A stretch of DNA of 64,000 nucleotides from Lachnospira sp. UBA2821 (lineage in GTDB: Bacteria; Bacillota; Clostridia; Lachnospirales; Lachnospiraceae), in assembly GCA_002351535.1 (NCBI GenBank), contig DEGR01000048.1, forward strand, positions 22,794 to 86,793, given 5' to 3'. The notes under the pieces are model-generated. The model was not told the origin of the DNA, searched no databases, and saw nothing but the letters and a program-made list of their open reading frames with translations. The number at the start of each line of letters is the position of its first letter. Within the stretch, counting starts at the first letter, position 1. Shown piece after piece: positions 55,180 to 64,000 of this stretch. Position numbers and translations under genes: made by a program.

Positions 55180-57264
55180 TTATTTTACGTCTTTTATGCT
55201 AAAACTTGTTCTTCCCATCTTATCTTTTCCAAGACATACAACTTTAACAACGTCTCCAAGAGTAAGAACATCTTCAACACGATTGATTCTTTCATTTGAT
55301 ATCTTAGATATGTGAACCATTCCCTCTTTACCCGGAGCAAATTCGATGAAAGCACCAAATTCTTTTATGCTTACAACTTTTCCTTCGAAAATCATTCCTT
55401 CCTCAAAGTCTGTTGTAATCGTCTGTATCATTTTAACAGCAGATGCTATCATTGCCTTATCCTGTCCACAGACTGATACAGCTCCCTCATCTGTTATATC
55501 AATCTTAACGCCTGTCTGTTCAATTATTGCGTTAATCACTTTGCCTTTCTGTCCTACAACATCACCTATCTTTGAAGGGTCAATCTTTATCTGTACAATC
55601 TTAGGTGCAAATTCTCCAACTTCTTTTCTTGGCTCACTTATACATGGAAGCATGACATCATTAAGAATTGTCATTCTTGCCTCGTATGTCTTCTGTATTG
55701 CCTCCTCAACGATTGGACGTGTAAGTCCATGAATCTTAATATCCATCTGGATAGCTGTAATACCATCAGGTGTTCCTGCTACCTTGAAATCCATATCTCC
55801 AAAGAAGTCTTCAAGTCCCTGAATATCTGTAAGCACAATGTAATCATCATCTGTATCACCTGTTACAAGTCCACATGAAATTCCTGCCACAGGTTTCTTA
55901 ATTGGAACACCCGCAGCCATCAGTGACATTGTAGACGCACAGATAGAAGCCTGTGATGTAGAACCATTTGACTCAAATGTCTCAGATACTGTTCTTATAG
56001 CATATGGGAATTCTTCCTCACTCGGAATCACAGGAACAAGAGCTCTCTCTGCAAGAGCACCATGTCCTATTTCTCTACGTCCCGGTCCTCTTGAAACCTT
56101 TGTCTCTCCAACCGAATATGCAGGGAAATTATAGTGATGCATATATCTCTTGCTTACAACATTTTCATCAAGTCCGTCAATTCGCTGGATTTCTGATAAT
56201 GGTGCAAGTGTTGTTATTGTACATATCTGTGTCTGTCCCCTTGTAAACATAGCTGAACCATGTACTCTTGGAACTATGTCTGTCTCTGCTGCAAGCTTTC
56301 TGATTTCTGTAATTGCACGTCCATCAGGTCTCTTATGGTCTTTGAGAATCATTTTTCTTACAGTCTTTTTCTGATACTGATAAATAGCTTCTCCAAGAAC
56401 TGCAAGCCATTCTTCATTATCAGCAAATGCTTCCTCTAACTTTTCTGTAACATGCTTAATATTCTCTTCACGAACCTGCTTCACATCCGTAAACACAGCC
56501 TCTTCCATTTCTTCAGGAGGAACTAACTCCTTAATCTTTGCAAACATTTCTTCAGGAATAGCGCAGCTCTCATACTCAAACTTCTGCTTTCCGACTTCTG
56601 CAACGATTTTATCTATAAACTGTATAATTGTCTGATTAACATCGTGACACTTGTAGATAGCTTCTATCATCTTATCATTAGGAATCTCATTTGCACCGGC
56701 TTCAATCATGATAACCTTTTCTCTTGTAGATGCTACCGTAAGCTTTAAATCTCCTTCATTCCACTGCTTCTGTGAAGGGTTAATGATAAATTCACCGTCA
56801 ATAAGTCCCATCTGTGTCATTGCACATGGTCCGTCAAATGGGATATCTGATATACATGTTGCAATAGCAGAACCTATCATTGCAACCAGCTCAGGACGAC
56901 ATTCAGGGTCTACTGACATTACCATATTGTTAAGTGTTACATCATTTCTGAAATCTTTAGGGAATAACGGACGCATAGGTCTGTCTATAACTCTTGATGT
57001 AAGAACCGCGTTCTCCGAAGCTTTTCCCTCTCTTTTATTAAAACCACCCGGTATTTTACCTACTGAATAAAGTTTCTCCTCATATTCAACACTTAATGGG
57101 AAGAAATCAATTCCATCTCTTGGCTTATCTGATGCTGTTGCTGTTGATAATACTACTGTGTCTCCGTAATGCATAAATGCTGCACCGTTTGCCTGTGCTG
57201 AAACTCTGCCAACATCAACACTAAGTGTTCTTCCGGCAAGTTCCATGGAAAATGTCTTAAACAT
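55180..57264 (-). CDS. pnp: Polyribonucleotide nucleotidyltransferase (PNPase)
   Basis: Phosphorolytic 3'-5' exoribonuclease. 694 residues: two RNase PH domains ('GDTVVLSTATASDKPRDGID', 'KIPGGFNKREGKASENAVLT', and 'RTVSETFESNGSTSQASICA', 'DIQGLEDFFGDMDFKVAGT' with catalytic acidic residues), a KH domain ('IGDVVGQKGKVINAIIEQTG') and an S1 domain ('VVSIKEFGAFIEFAPGKEGM'). ATG 57264 has AAGGAG seven bases upstream; the frame runs six codons further without one. It follows rpsO, the classic rpsO-pnp pairing, with a terminator between them. Confidence 0.97.
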   Translation of the reverse strand: MFKTFSMELAGRTLSVDVGRVSAQANGAAFMHYGDTVVLSTATASDKPRDGIDFFPLSVEYEEKLYSVGKIPGGFNKREGKASENAVLTSRVIDRPMRPLFPKDFRNDVTLNNMVMSVDPECRPELVAMIGSAIATCISDIPFDGPCAMTQMGLIDGEFIINPSQKQWNEGDLKLTVASTREKVIMIEAGANEIPNDKMIEAIYKCHDVNQTIIQFIDKIVAEVGKQKFEYESCAIPEEMFAKIKELVPPEEMEEAVFTDVKQVREENIKHVTEKLEEAFADNEEWLAVLGEAIYQYQKKTVRKMILKDHKRPDGRAITEIRKLAAETDIVPRVHGSAMFTRGQTQICTITTLAPLSEIQRIDGLDENVVSKRYMHHYNFPAYSVGETKVSRGPGRREIGHGALAERALVPVIPSEEEFPYAIRTVSETFESNGSTSQASICASTMSLMAAGVPIKKPVAGISCGLVTGDTDDDYIVLTDIQGLEDFFGDMDFKVAGTPDGITAIQMDIKIHGLTRPIVEEAIQKTYEARMTILNDVMLPCISEPRKEVGEFAPKIVQIKIDPSKIGDVVGQKGKVINAIIEQTGVKIDITDEGAVSVCGQDKAMIASAVKMIQTITTDFEEGMIFEGKVVSIKEFGAFIEFAPGKEGMVHISKISNERINRVEDVLTLGDVVKVVCLGKDKMGRTSFSIKDVK

Positions 57265-57322
57265 ACCTTTTCTCCTTTTCAAATCAATATATTGTGTAGA
57301 GTTATTTTACTATCGCCATAAC

Positions 57323-57348
57323 AAAAAGGGGCAGAAATGTCCTGCCCC
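57323..57348 (-). terminator. Terminator between rpsO and pnp
   Basis: A 7-bp GC-rich stem (GGGGCAG at 57328-57334 with 57342-57348) has a 7-nt loop and five T on the minus strand. It lies 14 bp after the rpsO stop. Read-through or a separate promoter must drive pnp. Confidence 0.75.
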
Positions 57349-57361
57349 GTTAATATCAAAA

Positions 57362-57628
57362 TTATTTTCTTAATCCTAATCTTTCGATTAACTTACGATA
57401 TCCTTCAAGGTCTGTCTTCTTAAGGTAAGCAAGTAATCCTCTTCTCTGACCTACAAGCTTTAACATACCTCTTCTTGAGTGATGATCCTTCTGATGTACC
57501 TTTAAATGCTCTGTAAGTTCTCTGATTCTTTCTGTAAGAATAGCAATCTGTACCTCAGGTGAACCTGTATCTCCTTCTTTTCTTCCGTAAGCTTTGATAA
57601 TCTCTGTTTTCTTTTCCTTTGAAATCAT
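57362..57628 (-). CDS. rpsO: 30S ribosomal protein S15
   Basis: 88 residues, exact family length. '[20 protein letters not shown]' and '[19 protein letters not shown]' with '[19 protein letters not shown]' are the S15 signature, binding 16S rRNA helix 20-22. AGGAGG stands before the ATG. Long leader and strong promoter upstream. Confidence 0.98.
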   Translation of the reverse strand: MISKEKKTEIIKAYGRKEGDTGSPEVQIAILTERIRELTEHLKVHQKDHHSRRGMLKLVGQRRGLLAYLKKTDLEGYRKLIERLGLRK

Positions 57629-57718
57629 GATAAATCCTCCTAATAAAAATTATTGCCTGATACTTCAGAATAAGGTTGGAGTATCCTAAGTCCGAGTATC
57701 GGTTAACTTGTCAAAACC
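57629..57718 (-). promoter_or_regulatory. rpsO 5' leader, possible S15 autoregulatory element
   Basis: The predicted transcript has about 90 nt before the rpsO start. It can pair GATACT (near its 5' end) with AGTATC near the 3' end, enclosing a GGATACTCC segment. S15 leaders that bind S15 are known in several bacterial groups with different folds; this one matches none that I can name. Confidence 0.35.
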
Positions 57719-57724
57719 TTGGCT

Positions 57725-57753
57725 ATTGTAACACAATATCACGTCTTTGTCCA
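57725..57753 (-). promoter_or_regulatory. Promoter of rpsO
   Basis: On the minus strand TGGACA (57748-57753) and TACAAT (57725-57730) are spaced by 17 bp, with TG two bases before the -10. It lies immediately before the NlpC/P60 gene's 3' end. Confidence 0.6.
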
Positions 57754-57761
57754 GCTATTTA

Positions 57762-58979
57762 TTAACCGGCAATTCTTACCGCACAGGTTGGTGTCATAAA
57801 GTATGCGTTTCCAACGCATATTCCTGTCTTCTCGGTGCTGGCATGAATGATTCTTCCACCTCCGGCATAGATTGCCACGTGTCCGATTGAACCGCCATAG
57901 CTGTAGAATAATAAATCTCCGGGTTGTATATCTGATAAATCTACTCTTGTTCCGTTATTTGACTGTGCTGCTGACGTTCTGCTAAGTGAATATCCAAAGT
58001 GTTCAAATATTCTCATCGTAAATCCTGAGCAATCTGCTCCATTGGTAAGACTTGTACCACCCCATACATACGGATTGCCAAGAAACTGCTTTGCATATTC
58101 TACAATACCGGCACCGATATCAGCCTGTGCCTCTTCGCTTTCCTGTACAAGCTGCTCAATTGTCACACCCTTAGGAAGTGCATCATGTACATTTACATAG
58201 TCAGCACATACATATCCTTCAGTTCCACTTAAATTAACATGAACCCATCCGTCAAGCACTTCAACTACTTCTAAATCTTCACCCATGGCTACTCTGTTAA
58301 GAATAGTACATTCTGTATTGGCCTGTTCCCTTACCATAAGTCTGTCACACATTACCGTTGCAACTTTCTGCTTAGCCTCTGCTGCTCTCTGGTTAGCCTG
58401 CTCTCCTACAAGAAGGAATTCTGCACTTACATATCCGCTTACATCCCCTGATGTAATCTTATACCAGCCGTCTAATGTCTCATTTATCTCACATCCGGCA
58501 TTCATAGGAAGCTTTCCAAGTACCGCCGCATCTGTAGAAGGCTGCTCTCTTACATTAAGATAATTTTCAACATTTGCAACACCAAGATTAGTATATCCTT
58601 CTATCACTGATGCCGGCTGCTGTGCAGGCTGTACATCCTGTTCACTCTGTGCAGTCTCCTTCTGCTGCGTTTCATCTGACGTCTTCTCTTCATCAGGCGC
58701 AAGCTTGAGAATATTTTTAATTCCTTCTACTGACGCAGGAGAATGAACTAATTCTGTATCATAATAATTATCAAATGCTAATGCAATACCTGCTGATTCC
58801 AATCCTGTATTCTTTATATTTTTGTTATCTTTATCTGATTTGTCAAGCTGCTGTAATGCTGCAATTATTCCTTCTGTTGCAAGCTTATCAGAAGCATTTG
58901 CCGCTGATACGCTAACAGGTGTTGCAGCTAACATACATGCCGTGCATAATGCAAATGTTGCACAAGTATATTTTTTCAT
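57762..58979 (-). CDS. Secreted NlpC/P60 peptidoglycan endopeptidase with two SH3 domains
   Basis: Cell-wall hydrolase, 405 residues. Signal peptide of about 26 residues (ends VSA-AN). A variable acidic Gln/Glu/Thr region, then two bacterial SH3 domains ('NYLNVREQPSTDAAVLGKLP' near 140 and 'DRLMVREQANTECTILNRVA' near 210), and a C-terminal NlpC/P60 domain with catalytic Cys in 'TNGADCSGFTMRIFEHFGYS', 'GDLLFYSYGGSIGHVAIYAG' holding the His, and 'RIIHAS'. SH3 domains bind wall peptide. A consensus promoter and a WalR-like box lie upstream. Confidence 0.93.
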   Translation of the reverse strand: MKKYTCATFALCTACMLAATPVSVSAANASDKLATEGIIAALQQLDKSDKDNKNIKNTGLESAGIALAFDNYYDTELVHSPASVEGIKNILKLAPDEEKTSDETQQKETAQSEQDVQPAQQPASVIEGYTNLGVANVENYLNVREQPSTDAAVLGKLPMNAGCEINETLDGWYKITSGDVSGYVSAEFLLVGEQANQRAAEAKQKVATVMCDRLMVREQANTECTILNRVAMGEDLEVVEVLDGWVHVNLSGTEGYVCADYVNVHDALPKGVTIEQLVQESEEAQADIGAGIVEYAKQFLGNPYVWGGTSLTNGADCSGFTMRIFEHFGYSLSRTSAAQSNNGTRVDLSDIQPGDLLFYSYGGSIGHVAIYAGGGRIIHASTEKTGICVGNAYFMTPTCAVRIAG

Positions 58980-59018
58980 TGTAAACCTCGTTTCAAATTT
59001 TCCATATCGCTCTGTAAA

Positions 59019-59035
59019 TGTTACAATTTTGTTAC
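59019..59035 (+). promoter_or_regulatory. WalR (YycF)-like box upstream of the NlpC/P60 gene
   Basis: TGTTAC-AATTT-TGTTAC on the plus strand fits the WalR consensus TGTWAH-N5-TGTWAH with no mismatch, and the reverse strand reads TGTAAC-N5-TGTAAC, also a full match. It lies between the promoter -10 and the start codon, the arrangement of WalR-repressed genes. Confidence 0.6.
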
Positions 59036-59050
59036 ATTTATTACAGATTT

Positions 59051-59078
59051 ATTATAGCAATTAATTTCATATTGTCAA
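59051..59078 (-). promoter_or_regulatory. Promoter of the NlpC/P60 gene
   Basis: On the minus strand TTGACA (59073-59078) and TGC-TATAAT (hexamer 59051-59056) with a 16-bp spacer give a perfect-consensus promoter with extended -10. Predicted start about 59044, leader of about 65 nt. Confidence 0.75.
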
Positions 59079-59099
59079 TATGCAAAATTCATTCAGGGT

Positions 59100-61094
59100 T
59101 TAATCAATTTTAAATTTACTGATTTCTCCGGTTATTTCAGATACAATATCTTTTAGTTCCCTGCCCGCAGATACAACTTTTTCACCATCTTTTGAAAATT
59201 CCTCAGATATCTTCATAACCTGTTCATATGTCTCACTTATTATCTGGGTGCTGGCTGTCTGCTCTTCAACACTGGCTGCCATATCTGTTATAACATTGCT
59301 TATATTCTCAATGGCATCATTTACCGTATCCATAAGTGTGCTTATCTCAGTTACACTTCCATCAATCTGTTCAAATACATCTGACGTATTTGTAACATTG
59401 TCAACTCCCGCATTTACTTTGTCTATACTGAGCGAAGTCTTATCAGAAACAGTATTTATCATTTCATCCATGTTCTTTGTAACTGCTACTATATCAACCG
59501 CTGAATTTCCGCATTCCTCTGCCAGCTTTCTTATTTCCTCTGCCACAACTGCAAAACCTTTTCCTGCCTCACCCGCTCTTGCAGCCTCTATGGAAGCATT
59601 TAATGCAAGCAGATTTGTCTGGTCGGCTATTTCCTGTATAACCTGCACCATATGGTTTATTCCCTCAATCCCTTCTGCAACATTATTAACCGCCTCTTTA
59701 AGTTCCGATGAAACCTCTGAAATACTCCTCATAGTCTCATTCATATGTGTTACCTGTACTTTTCCGTTTTCTACCATCAAAACTGCACCGTGTATCTTAT
59801 CTTTAACCTGTGACGATGCTTTAGTGGTATCGTACACATTCATTGTAAGCCCGTCTGTTCCCTGTGCAATTACATGAATGCCTTCGTTTAATTCTTCAAG
59901 CGTATGTGTCAGATTCTGCACCGATACAAGCTGTGTGGCTGCTGATTCCTGCAAATGTGCTGCCACTTCCATATTTGTCTCAGACTGATTATCCATATGC
60001 TCCACGTCAGTTCTGATTTTCTTCATGGTATTTTTTAGTTTTTCATCCAGTTGATTCATATTCTTTCCTATATGCCCCAGTTCATCAGACGATTTAACTG
60101 AACATACCGTCGTAAGGTCAAGGTCTTTAATTCTGTTAATGGCATTATCAATTTTAGGAACCGGTTTCATCAATATCGTCAGCACTACAATAAGAACTAT
60201 TACCTGGACAACTATTCCAAGTGCCATAGTTGCAAACGAAGCATCTTTTATTCCCGAAGCTCTTGTTGCAACATCTTTTTTAGGAACAACAATAACGGTA
60301 ATAAAGTTTGTATCTGTTATTTTATCAGCAGATATATAATAACTGCCGGCTTCCTTAACTTTATTGTAAGCCTTTTTACTTATAATATCCTTCACCGTAT
60401 CAATAATAACGTTATTGATATCATCTGTTGTCTTTCCGTTCCATTCTTTTTTCTCACGATTTCCCATTATCAATCCTGATGTCTCATCTATTGCAAATGC
60501 ATAGCCTGAAACACCAATTTTCTGCTTTTCAAGTGCTTCATTAAGTGCTGTAAGCGGCATATCTGCTGATATAACACCTGTCACTTTACCTTCATCATCC
60601 TTAATATTTGCATAGATTGATATTATGTATTCGCCACTGTCCGCATCAAGATAGCACTCACCGAAAGTTACCTCATCTGCCTCAAGTCCTTCCTTATACC
60701 ATGGTCTTTCCTTCATAACCCAGTCATCATCCGGAGTCCACATCTTATCGATATAAGTACCATCCTCAAGTCCGCAATATATTCCATTCGGAATAATATC
60801 AAGATAGGCATCCGCAATACCCATAATATAATTTTGAATGTCAGCAGTCGTCTTACACGATTTTTCTGCAGATGTCTGGATATTCTTAACCAGACCTATT
60901 ACCTGGTTAAGTTCCGCATGCATCTGATTATTAACATTCTCCTGTGACAATTCAATCTCATTCATAAAATTTTGTTCTACAACACTTTTGGATTCTCCAT
61001 AAGTGAATATAAATACAAGAAGATATGCCAGAATGATAAACGGTACCATTGTAAACATTATTTTATTCTTCAGGCTGTTCTTTATAAGCTTCAT
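59100..61094 (-). CDS. Methyl-accepting chemotaxis protein with a dCACHE sensor
   Basis: Membrane chemoreceptor of about 664 residues. First membrane helix '[20 protein letters not shown]', a periplasmic-side double Cache domain with '[20 protein letters not shown]' and '[17 protein letters not shown]', a second helix near 300 ('[17 protein letters not shown]'), HAMP, then the signalling hairpin with '[20 protein letters not shown]' and '[19 protein letters not shown]'. The Cache pocket suggests a small ligand such as an amino acid. ATG 61094 has AAGGAGG at good spacing; the frame runs 34 codons further without a ribosome site. No che or flagellar gene is nearby. Confidence 0.93.
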   Translation of the reverse strand: MKLIKNSLKNKIMFTMVPFIILAYLLVFIFTYGESKSVVEQNFMNEIELSQENVNNQMHAELNQVIGLVKNIQTSAEKSCKTTADIQNYIMGIADAYLDIIPNGIYCGLEDGTYIDKMWTPDDDWVMKERPWYKEGLEADEVTFGECYLDADSGEYIISIYANIKDDEGKVTGVISADMPLTALNEALEKQKIGVSGYAFAIDETSGLIMGNREKKEWNGKTTDDINNVIIDTVKDIISKKAYNKVKEAGSYYISADKITDTNFITVIVVPKKDVATRASGIKDASFATMALGIVVQVIVLIVVLTILMKPVPKIDNAINRIKDLDLTTVCSVKSSDELGHIGKNMNQLDEKLKNTMKKIRTDVEHMDNQSETNMEVAAHLQESAATQLVSVQNLTHTLEELNEGIHVIAQGTDGLTMNVYDTTKASSQVKDKIHGAVLMVENGKVQVTHMNETMRSISEVSSELKEAVNNVAEGIEGINHMVQVIQEIADQTNLLALNASIEAARAGEAGKGFAVVAEEIRKLAEECGNSAVDIVAVTKNMDEMINTVSDKTSLSIDKVNAGVDNVTNTSDVFEQIDGSVTEISTLMDTVNDAIENISNVITDMAASVEEQTASTQIISETYEQVMKISEEFSKDGEKVVSAGRELKDIVSEITGEISKFKID

Positions 61095-61175
61095 CTGTAT
61101 TCCTCCTTCGTAGCATAAATACTTCTTATATTCTATCATTTTTATGTATAATTTTCCATAAAAAAATACACATAT

Positions 61176-61243
61176 AAAAACTTCCCGCAGCAGCAAATAA
61201 TATACTATTGGATATTATTAAAAATACGCTACGGGAAGTTTTA
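61176..61243 (-). terminator. Terminator of the Tp47-like gene
   Basis: A 9-bp outer stem (AACTTCCCG at 61179-61187 with 61232-61240) with an inner AATAATAT/ATATTATT stem is flanked by A/T runs on both sides. On the minus strand it ends TTTTTATATG, 24 bp after the gene's stop codon. Both directions may work. Confidence 0.7.
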
Positions 61244-61266
61244 ATTATAAATAAATATTAATACTG

Positions 61267-63246
61267 TTATTTTGTAATTGTTACTGTATTACTCTGTCCT
61301 TTTCCGCCAAAAATCTTCTTATATGTTTTAAGTTTAGATGAAGGAACTTTTATTTTTGCTTTTTTGTCAATACCTCTGAACGCATTATCTCCTACATTCT
61401 TTATACCTGTTGATGTTACTGTTATAGACTTTAAGTTCTTACAGTTTTTAAATGCATTTTTAGCAATCGATGTCACATTAAAACTTACGCCGCCGATTTT
61501 TACAGACTGCACAATTTTAACACTCTTTGATGCTTTGTTCTTTAATGTTGACACTTCCACTGTTCCTTTTCCTGAAACTGAATTACCTGTAATCTTATAA
61601 ACAACATTTCCTACTGTATATGTAGCATTTTTCTTAACAGATATACTAAATGTTTTCTTAACAGTACCTGTATAATTGCCAATTCCTTCTACTACAACTG
61701 TAGCTTTTCCAATGTTTTTGTTGTTCTTATAAGATACCTTATAATCTTTACCATTCTCAAGTGTTCCAACTTTAACTTCCGGTTTCTTAGCTTTTCCATC
61801 ATAATAATATCTGCTGCAGTCAAGCTTTATATCCATATCTTCTATAGATACAATAACCGGCTCATCCGTTTTCTTTTCAAGTGCTGCTACTGCTGCATTC
61901 AGATGTGCGAGTGCCTCATCTACCGTTGCCTGTGTATGTGGAGTTTTTAATTCCTCTTCTGCTTCACCAAGTTCAACAAGCATTGCTTCCCATGTCTGTG
62001 CCGTATAATCTGTTTCTACAAGTGCCTTCGCTGATGTAACTGCTTCTTCAAGTGCCTTTGTGTCAATCTCTTCTACTGCCGGTTCTACTATATTTTCTGC
62101 CTTTGCTTCAAACTGTGCCGTATAATCCTCATGACCGAGTGCATAGACTGTAAGAGTCCAATATCCTGTTCCATCTGTTCCTGCAGGAAGTTTACATCTG
62201 ATTGAATCAGTGAGTCCAAGCTGTATTCCCATCGCTTTATGCATCCAGTTATCCGCTGCAAATTTTGTTCCATATGTTACAAGAGCATTCTTATATTCCG
62301 AATCGTTTCCATAATATTTCCAGACAACAGCCTGCATATTTGCTCCAAGCTCACCATACCCGTCACCTGTAAGGTCAACCCTTAAGAATTCTCCATAACT
62401 TCCATTTGCCTCTTTAACATTTACTGTGATATTCTCTGCCTTCTTAAGTTCAGTATTTGCTATACCCGAACCCGTTCCATTTTTTCTTGCACTAAAGCTG
62501 AATGTTCCATCTTCATTCTTTGCAGCCATCTTTAATCCGTTTGTATCAGCAGTTACTTCTGCCACCTCACTATATGCTTTAAGGTTAACCTCTGAATATC
62601 CTCCTGAAAGCTTCTCTCCATTTTTTACTACAGGATATTTCTGGCAAAATGCATCAAAATCCTCAGCTTTGACGGCTACCGGTACATATTTAATTCCTGA
62701 CACTTCATAATGGTCCATCTGTGCTGTTTTTTCTGTTCCATCTGAATCAGTATATGTAATAGCTCCTTTCTGGAAGTTTATAACCTGTCCATCAGTAAGA
62801 ACAGCCTCTGATGCACTATTCCATGACAATACATCATATTTTTTACCATCTGTATCATATATAACGGCCATACACTGATAACTTCCTCTGTGAAGTCCAT
62901 GATTCGTGGTTGCCCTTGTAACTACATCAAACGCACCTTTGTCATATTCTCCTTTTGCATCAACTGTGTCTGAAGATGTATCCATGGCAACACCATCCGG
63001 CATGTAAATATTTTCATTTTTCCAGTACTCATCCCATGTGAGTCCTGCATATACATACTGCATAGCTGATTCGACATCTTTATCCACCGAATTATCTGCT
63101 GCATATACATACACAGTCTGCTGCGCCTGACTATCATCTGCCAATGCTATAATAGTCCCTGTTGTTCCAAAAGCTGTTGTAAATGGCATTACGCATGTTA
63201 TAGTAGCTGCTAATGCACGAGCGAAAATCTGTTTTTTGTTTTTCAC
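61267..63246 (-). CDS. Secreted Tp47-like protein with FIVAR, Ig-like and LRR_5/BspA-type modules
   Basis: About 659 residues. Signal peptide of about 35 residues. Residues about 45-385 resemble, in order, the treponemal penicillin-binding lipoprotein Tp47: 'GAFDVVTRATTNHG', 'SGIKYVPVAV', 'TNGLKMAA' with 'FSFSARKNG', 'KYYGNDSEYKNALVTYGTK' and 'GTGYWTLTVYALGHEDYTAQ' all have counterparts in Tp47 as I recall it. Then a FIVAR module (about 395-460), an Ig-like stretch with 'GIGNYTGTVKKTFSI', and a BspA-like 'NAFKNCKNLKSITV' repeat. No lipobox, so it is secreted, not lipidated. GTG 63246 is chosen: GGAGG is eight bases upstream, while ATG 63261 overlaps it. A partial Fe-S membrane gene lies 75 bp upstream. 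Confidence 0.75.
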   Translation of the reverse strand: MKNKKQIFARALAATITCVMPFTTAFGTTGTIIALADDSQAQQTVYVYAADNSVDKDVESAMQYVYAGLTWDEYWKNENIYMPDGVAMDTSSDTVDAKGEYDKGAFDVVTRATTNHGLHRGSYQCMAVIYDTDGKKYDVLSWNSASEAVLTDGQVINFQKGAITYTDSDGTEKTAQMDHYEVSGIKYVPVAVKAEDFDAFCQKYPVVKNGEKLSGGYSEVNLKAYSEVAEVTADTNGLKMAAKNEDGTFSFSARKNGTGSGIANTELKKAENITVNVKEANGSYGEFLRVDLTGDGYGELGANMQAVVWKYYGNDSEYKNALVTYGTKFAADNWMHKAMGIQLGLTDSIRCKLPAGTDGTGYWTLTVYALGHEDYTAQFEAKAENIVEPAVEEIDTKALEEAVTSAKALVETDYTAQTWEAMLVELGEAEEELKTPHTQATVDEALAHLNAAVAALEKKTDEPVIVSIEDMDIKLDCSRYYYDGKAKKPEVKVGTLENGKDYKVSYKNNKNIGKATVVVEGIGNYTGTVKKTFSISVKKNATYTVGNVVYKITGNSVSGKGTVEVSTLKNKASKSVKIVQSVKIGGVSFNVTSIAKNAFKNCKNLKSITVTSTGIKNVGDNAFRGIDKKAKIKVPSSKLKTYKKIFGGKGQSNTVTITK

Positions 63247-63275
63247 TTTATATACCTCCATTTATTTGTATTATA

Positions 63276-63298
63276 TATAAAAGTTAGAATAATCTAAC
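63276..63298 (-). terminator. Weak hairpin between the Fe-S gene and the Tp47-like gene
   Basis: A 6-bp stem (GTTAGA with TCTAAC at 63283-63298, 4-nt loop) is followed on the minus strand by TTTTATATA. Probably a weak or leaky terminator after the Fe-S gene. Confidence 0.35.
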
Positions 63299-63321
63299 CC
63301 TTATTCATAAAAAAACAACTA

Positions 63322-64000
63322 TTATATCCCGGCATACATAAGCACTGCCACGAGTATAGCTGTACGCAATATTGTAAATATTATCTCATTCGTTTTAATA
63401 GGAATTATATTTGCTCTTATATTCGACTTTGGGCATGTATTTATGCATTTTCCACACATAAAACAATCCGACGCCGATGTTTCATTATGTTCTATATCTT
63501 TATTCGTAATCTCTGTTAATTCTTTAAGTTCAATTCCTGACGGACATACCCCGGAGCATGCATGACAACCTTTTAGACAGTTATTTCTCTCCCTTGCCAG
63601 TGAAAAAAACGGTAACACCGGAAGTAATGCAAAAACAGCTCCCATAGGGCACAAAAACCTGCAAAAAAATCTTTCACATACAGCCATTCCTATGATTATC
63701 ATTACCAGAAGAACTACTCCAATCTTATGACCGGATAGCTTTATATTGCCGGCTCTTAACATCGAAAATACTTCCCATGGACTCCAGCCTGTATATTTTG
63801 AATACATACCATCAAAACACATAACAACGATTACTGACAATATCACATATTTTATATATGATAATTTTTTCTTCAACTTCTCGTTTATATATAATGGTTT
63901 TTTCTTTATTTTTTTACATATTAATAAATATGCTACATGTACCCAGTCTCCAAGACTTCCAAGTGAGGCTGAATTGAAATCCGAAATTCCTGTTTGCAAA
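63322..64000 (-). CDS. NapH/NosR-like 4Fe-4S membrane protein, C-terminal part
   Basis: The gene enters from the window edge, so its start is missing; about 225 residues are visible. Membrane segments: near residue 50 ('YVILSVIVVMCFDGMY'), near 95 ('VVLLVMIIIGMAVCE') and at the C-terminus. 'CERFFCRFLCPMGAVFALLP' is the NapH/NosR cysteine pair. Two cytoplasmic ferredoxin clusters follow: 'CLKGCHACSGVCPSG' and 'CFMCGKCINTCPKSN'. Such proteins pass electrons from the quinone or flavin pool to extracytoplasmic acceptors. The neighbour downstream is the Tp47-like protein, 75 bp away. Confidence 0.85.
   Translation of the reverse strand, partial: LQTGISDFNSASLGSLGDWVHVAYLLICKKIKKKPLYINEKLKKKLSYIKYVILSVIVVMCFDGMYSKYTGWSPWEVFSMLRAGNIKLSGHKIGVVLLVMIIIGMAVCERFFCRFLCPMGAVFALLPVLPFFSLARERNNCLKGCHACSGVCPSGIELKELTEITNKDIEHNETSASDCFMCGKCINTCPKSNIRANIIPIKTNEIIFTILRTAILVAVLMYAGI

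Overview
The window is about 64 kb of a low-GC, single-membrane Firmicute, most likely a gut Lachnospiraceae of the Lachnospira/[Eubacterium] eligens, Roseburia or Butyrivibrio type. This is inferred from AT-rich intergenic DNA, strong Gram-positive Shine-Dalgarno sequences, AgrD/AgrB peptide signalling, a PASTA kinase, lipoprotein glycan-utilisation genes and meso-DAP-type wall genes. I can place it to family level only. Nearly every gene lies on the minus strand; the clear exceptions are the trkA-trkH potassium operon and one candidate small RNA. No tRNA, rRNA, transposase, integrase, phage gene or CRISPR array was seen.

Layout by position. 1-2900: the 5' part of an HD-GYP signalling gene, two related secreted proteins, a candidate small RNA, and a 550-bp imperfect inverted repeat. 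2.9-12 kb: cysE, trkAH, a 34-codon candidate small gene, a secreted GH5 cellulase, a secreted GH13 amylase, a Dabb protein and thrH. 12.1-14.9 kb: an Agr-type quorum-sensing locus in the transcriptional order agrA-agrC-agrD-agrB. Its AgrD gene is only 49 codons and its ribosome-binding site lies in a 13-bp hairpin. 15-20 kb: proA, a VanZ-like protein, a polytopic GT-C-like membrane protein and a flavoprotein.

20-42 kb is the housekeeping core: prfC, thiN, rpe, rsgA, the PASTA kinase and its PP2C phosphatase, rlmN, rsmB, a membrane zinc peptidase, fmt, def, priA, folD, murE, dapF, fhs, ftsK and uppP, followed by a TepA/ClpP-like protein. Many of these genes overlap or abut and probably form long operons coupling translation, one-carbon metabolism and wall synthesis. 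43-47 kb holds two tandem dynamin-like GTPases. 47-53 kb is a maltodextrin locus (LacI regulator, MalQ, two permeases, binding lipoprotein) with an operator-like palindrome and two intercistronic hairpins. 53-57.7 kb: a eukaryotic-type HisA, metY, pnp and rpsO with its own promoter and leader. 57.8-64 kb: an SH3-NlpC/P60 hydrolase with a WalR-like box, a chemoreceptor, a secreted protein resembling treponemal Tp47, and a partial NapH/NosR-like iron-sulfur membrane protein.

The items most worth a second look are the long inverted repeat beside the candidate small RNA, the Agr locus with its hairpin-masked agrD start, the Tp47-like protein next to an Fe-S membrane protein, the tandem dynamins, and a repeated translation-start motif in which an in-frame ATG overlaps the Shine-Dalgarno sequence.
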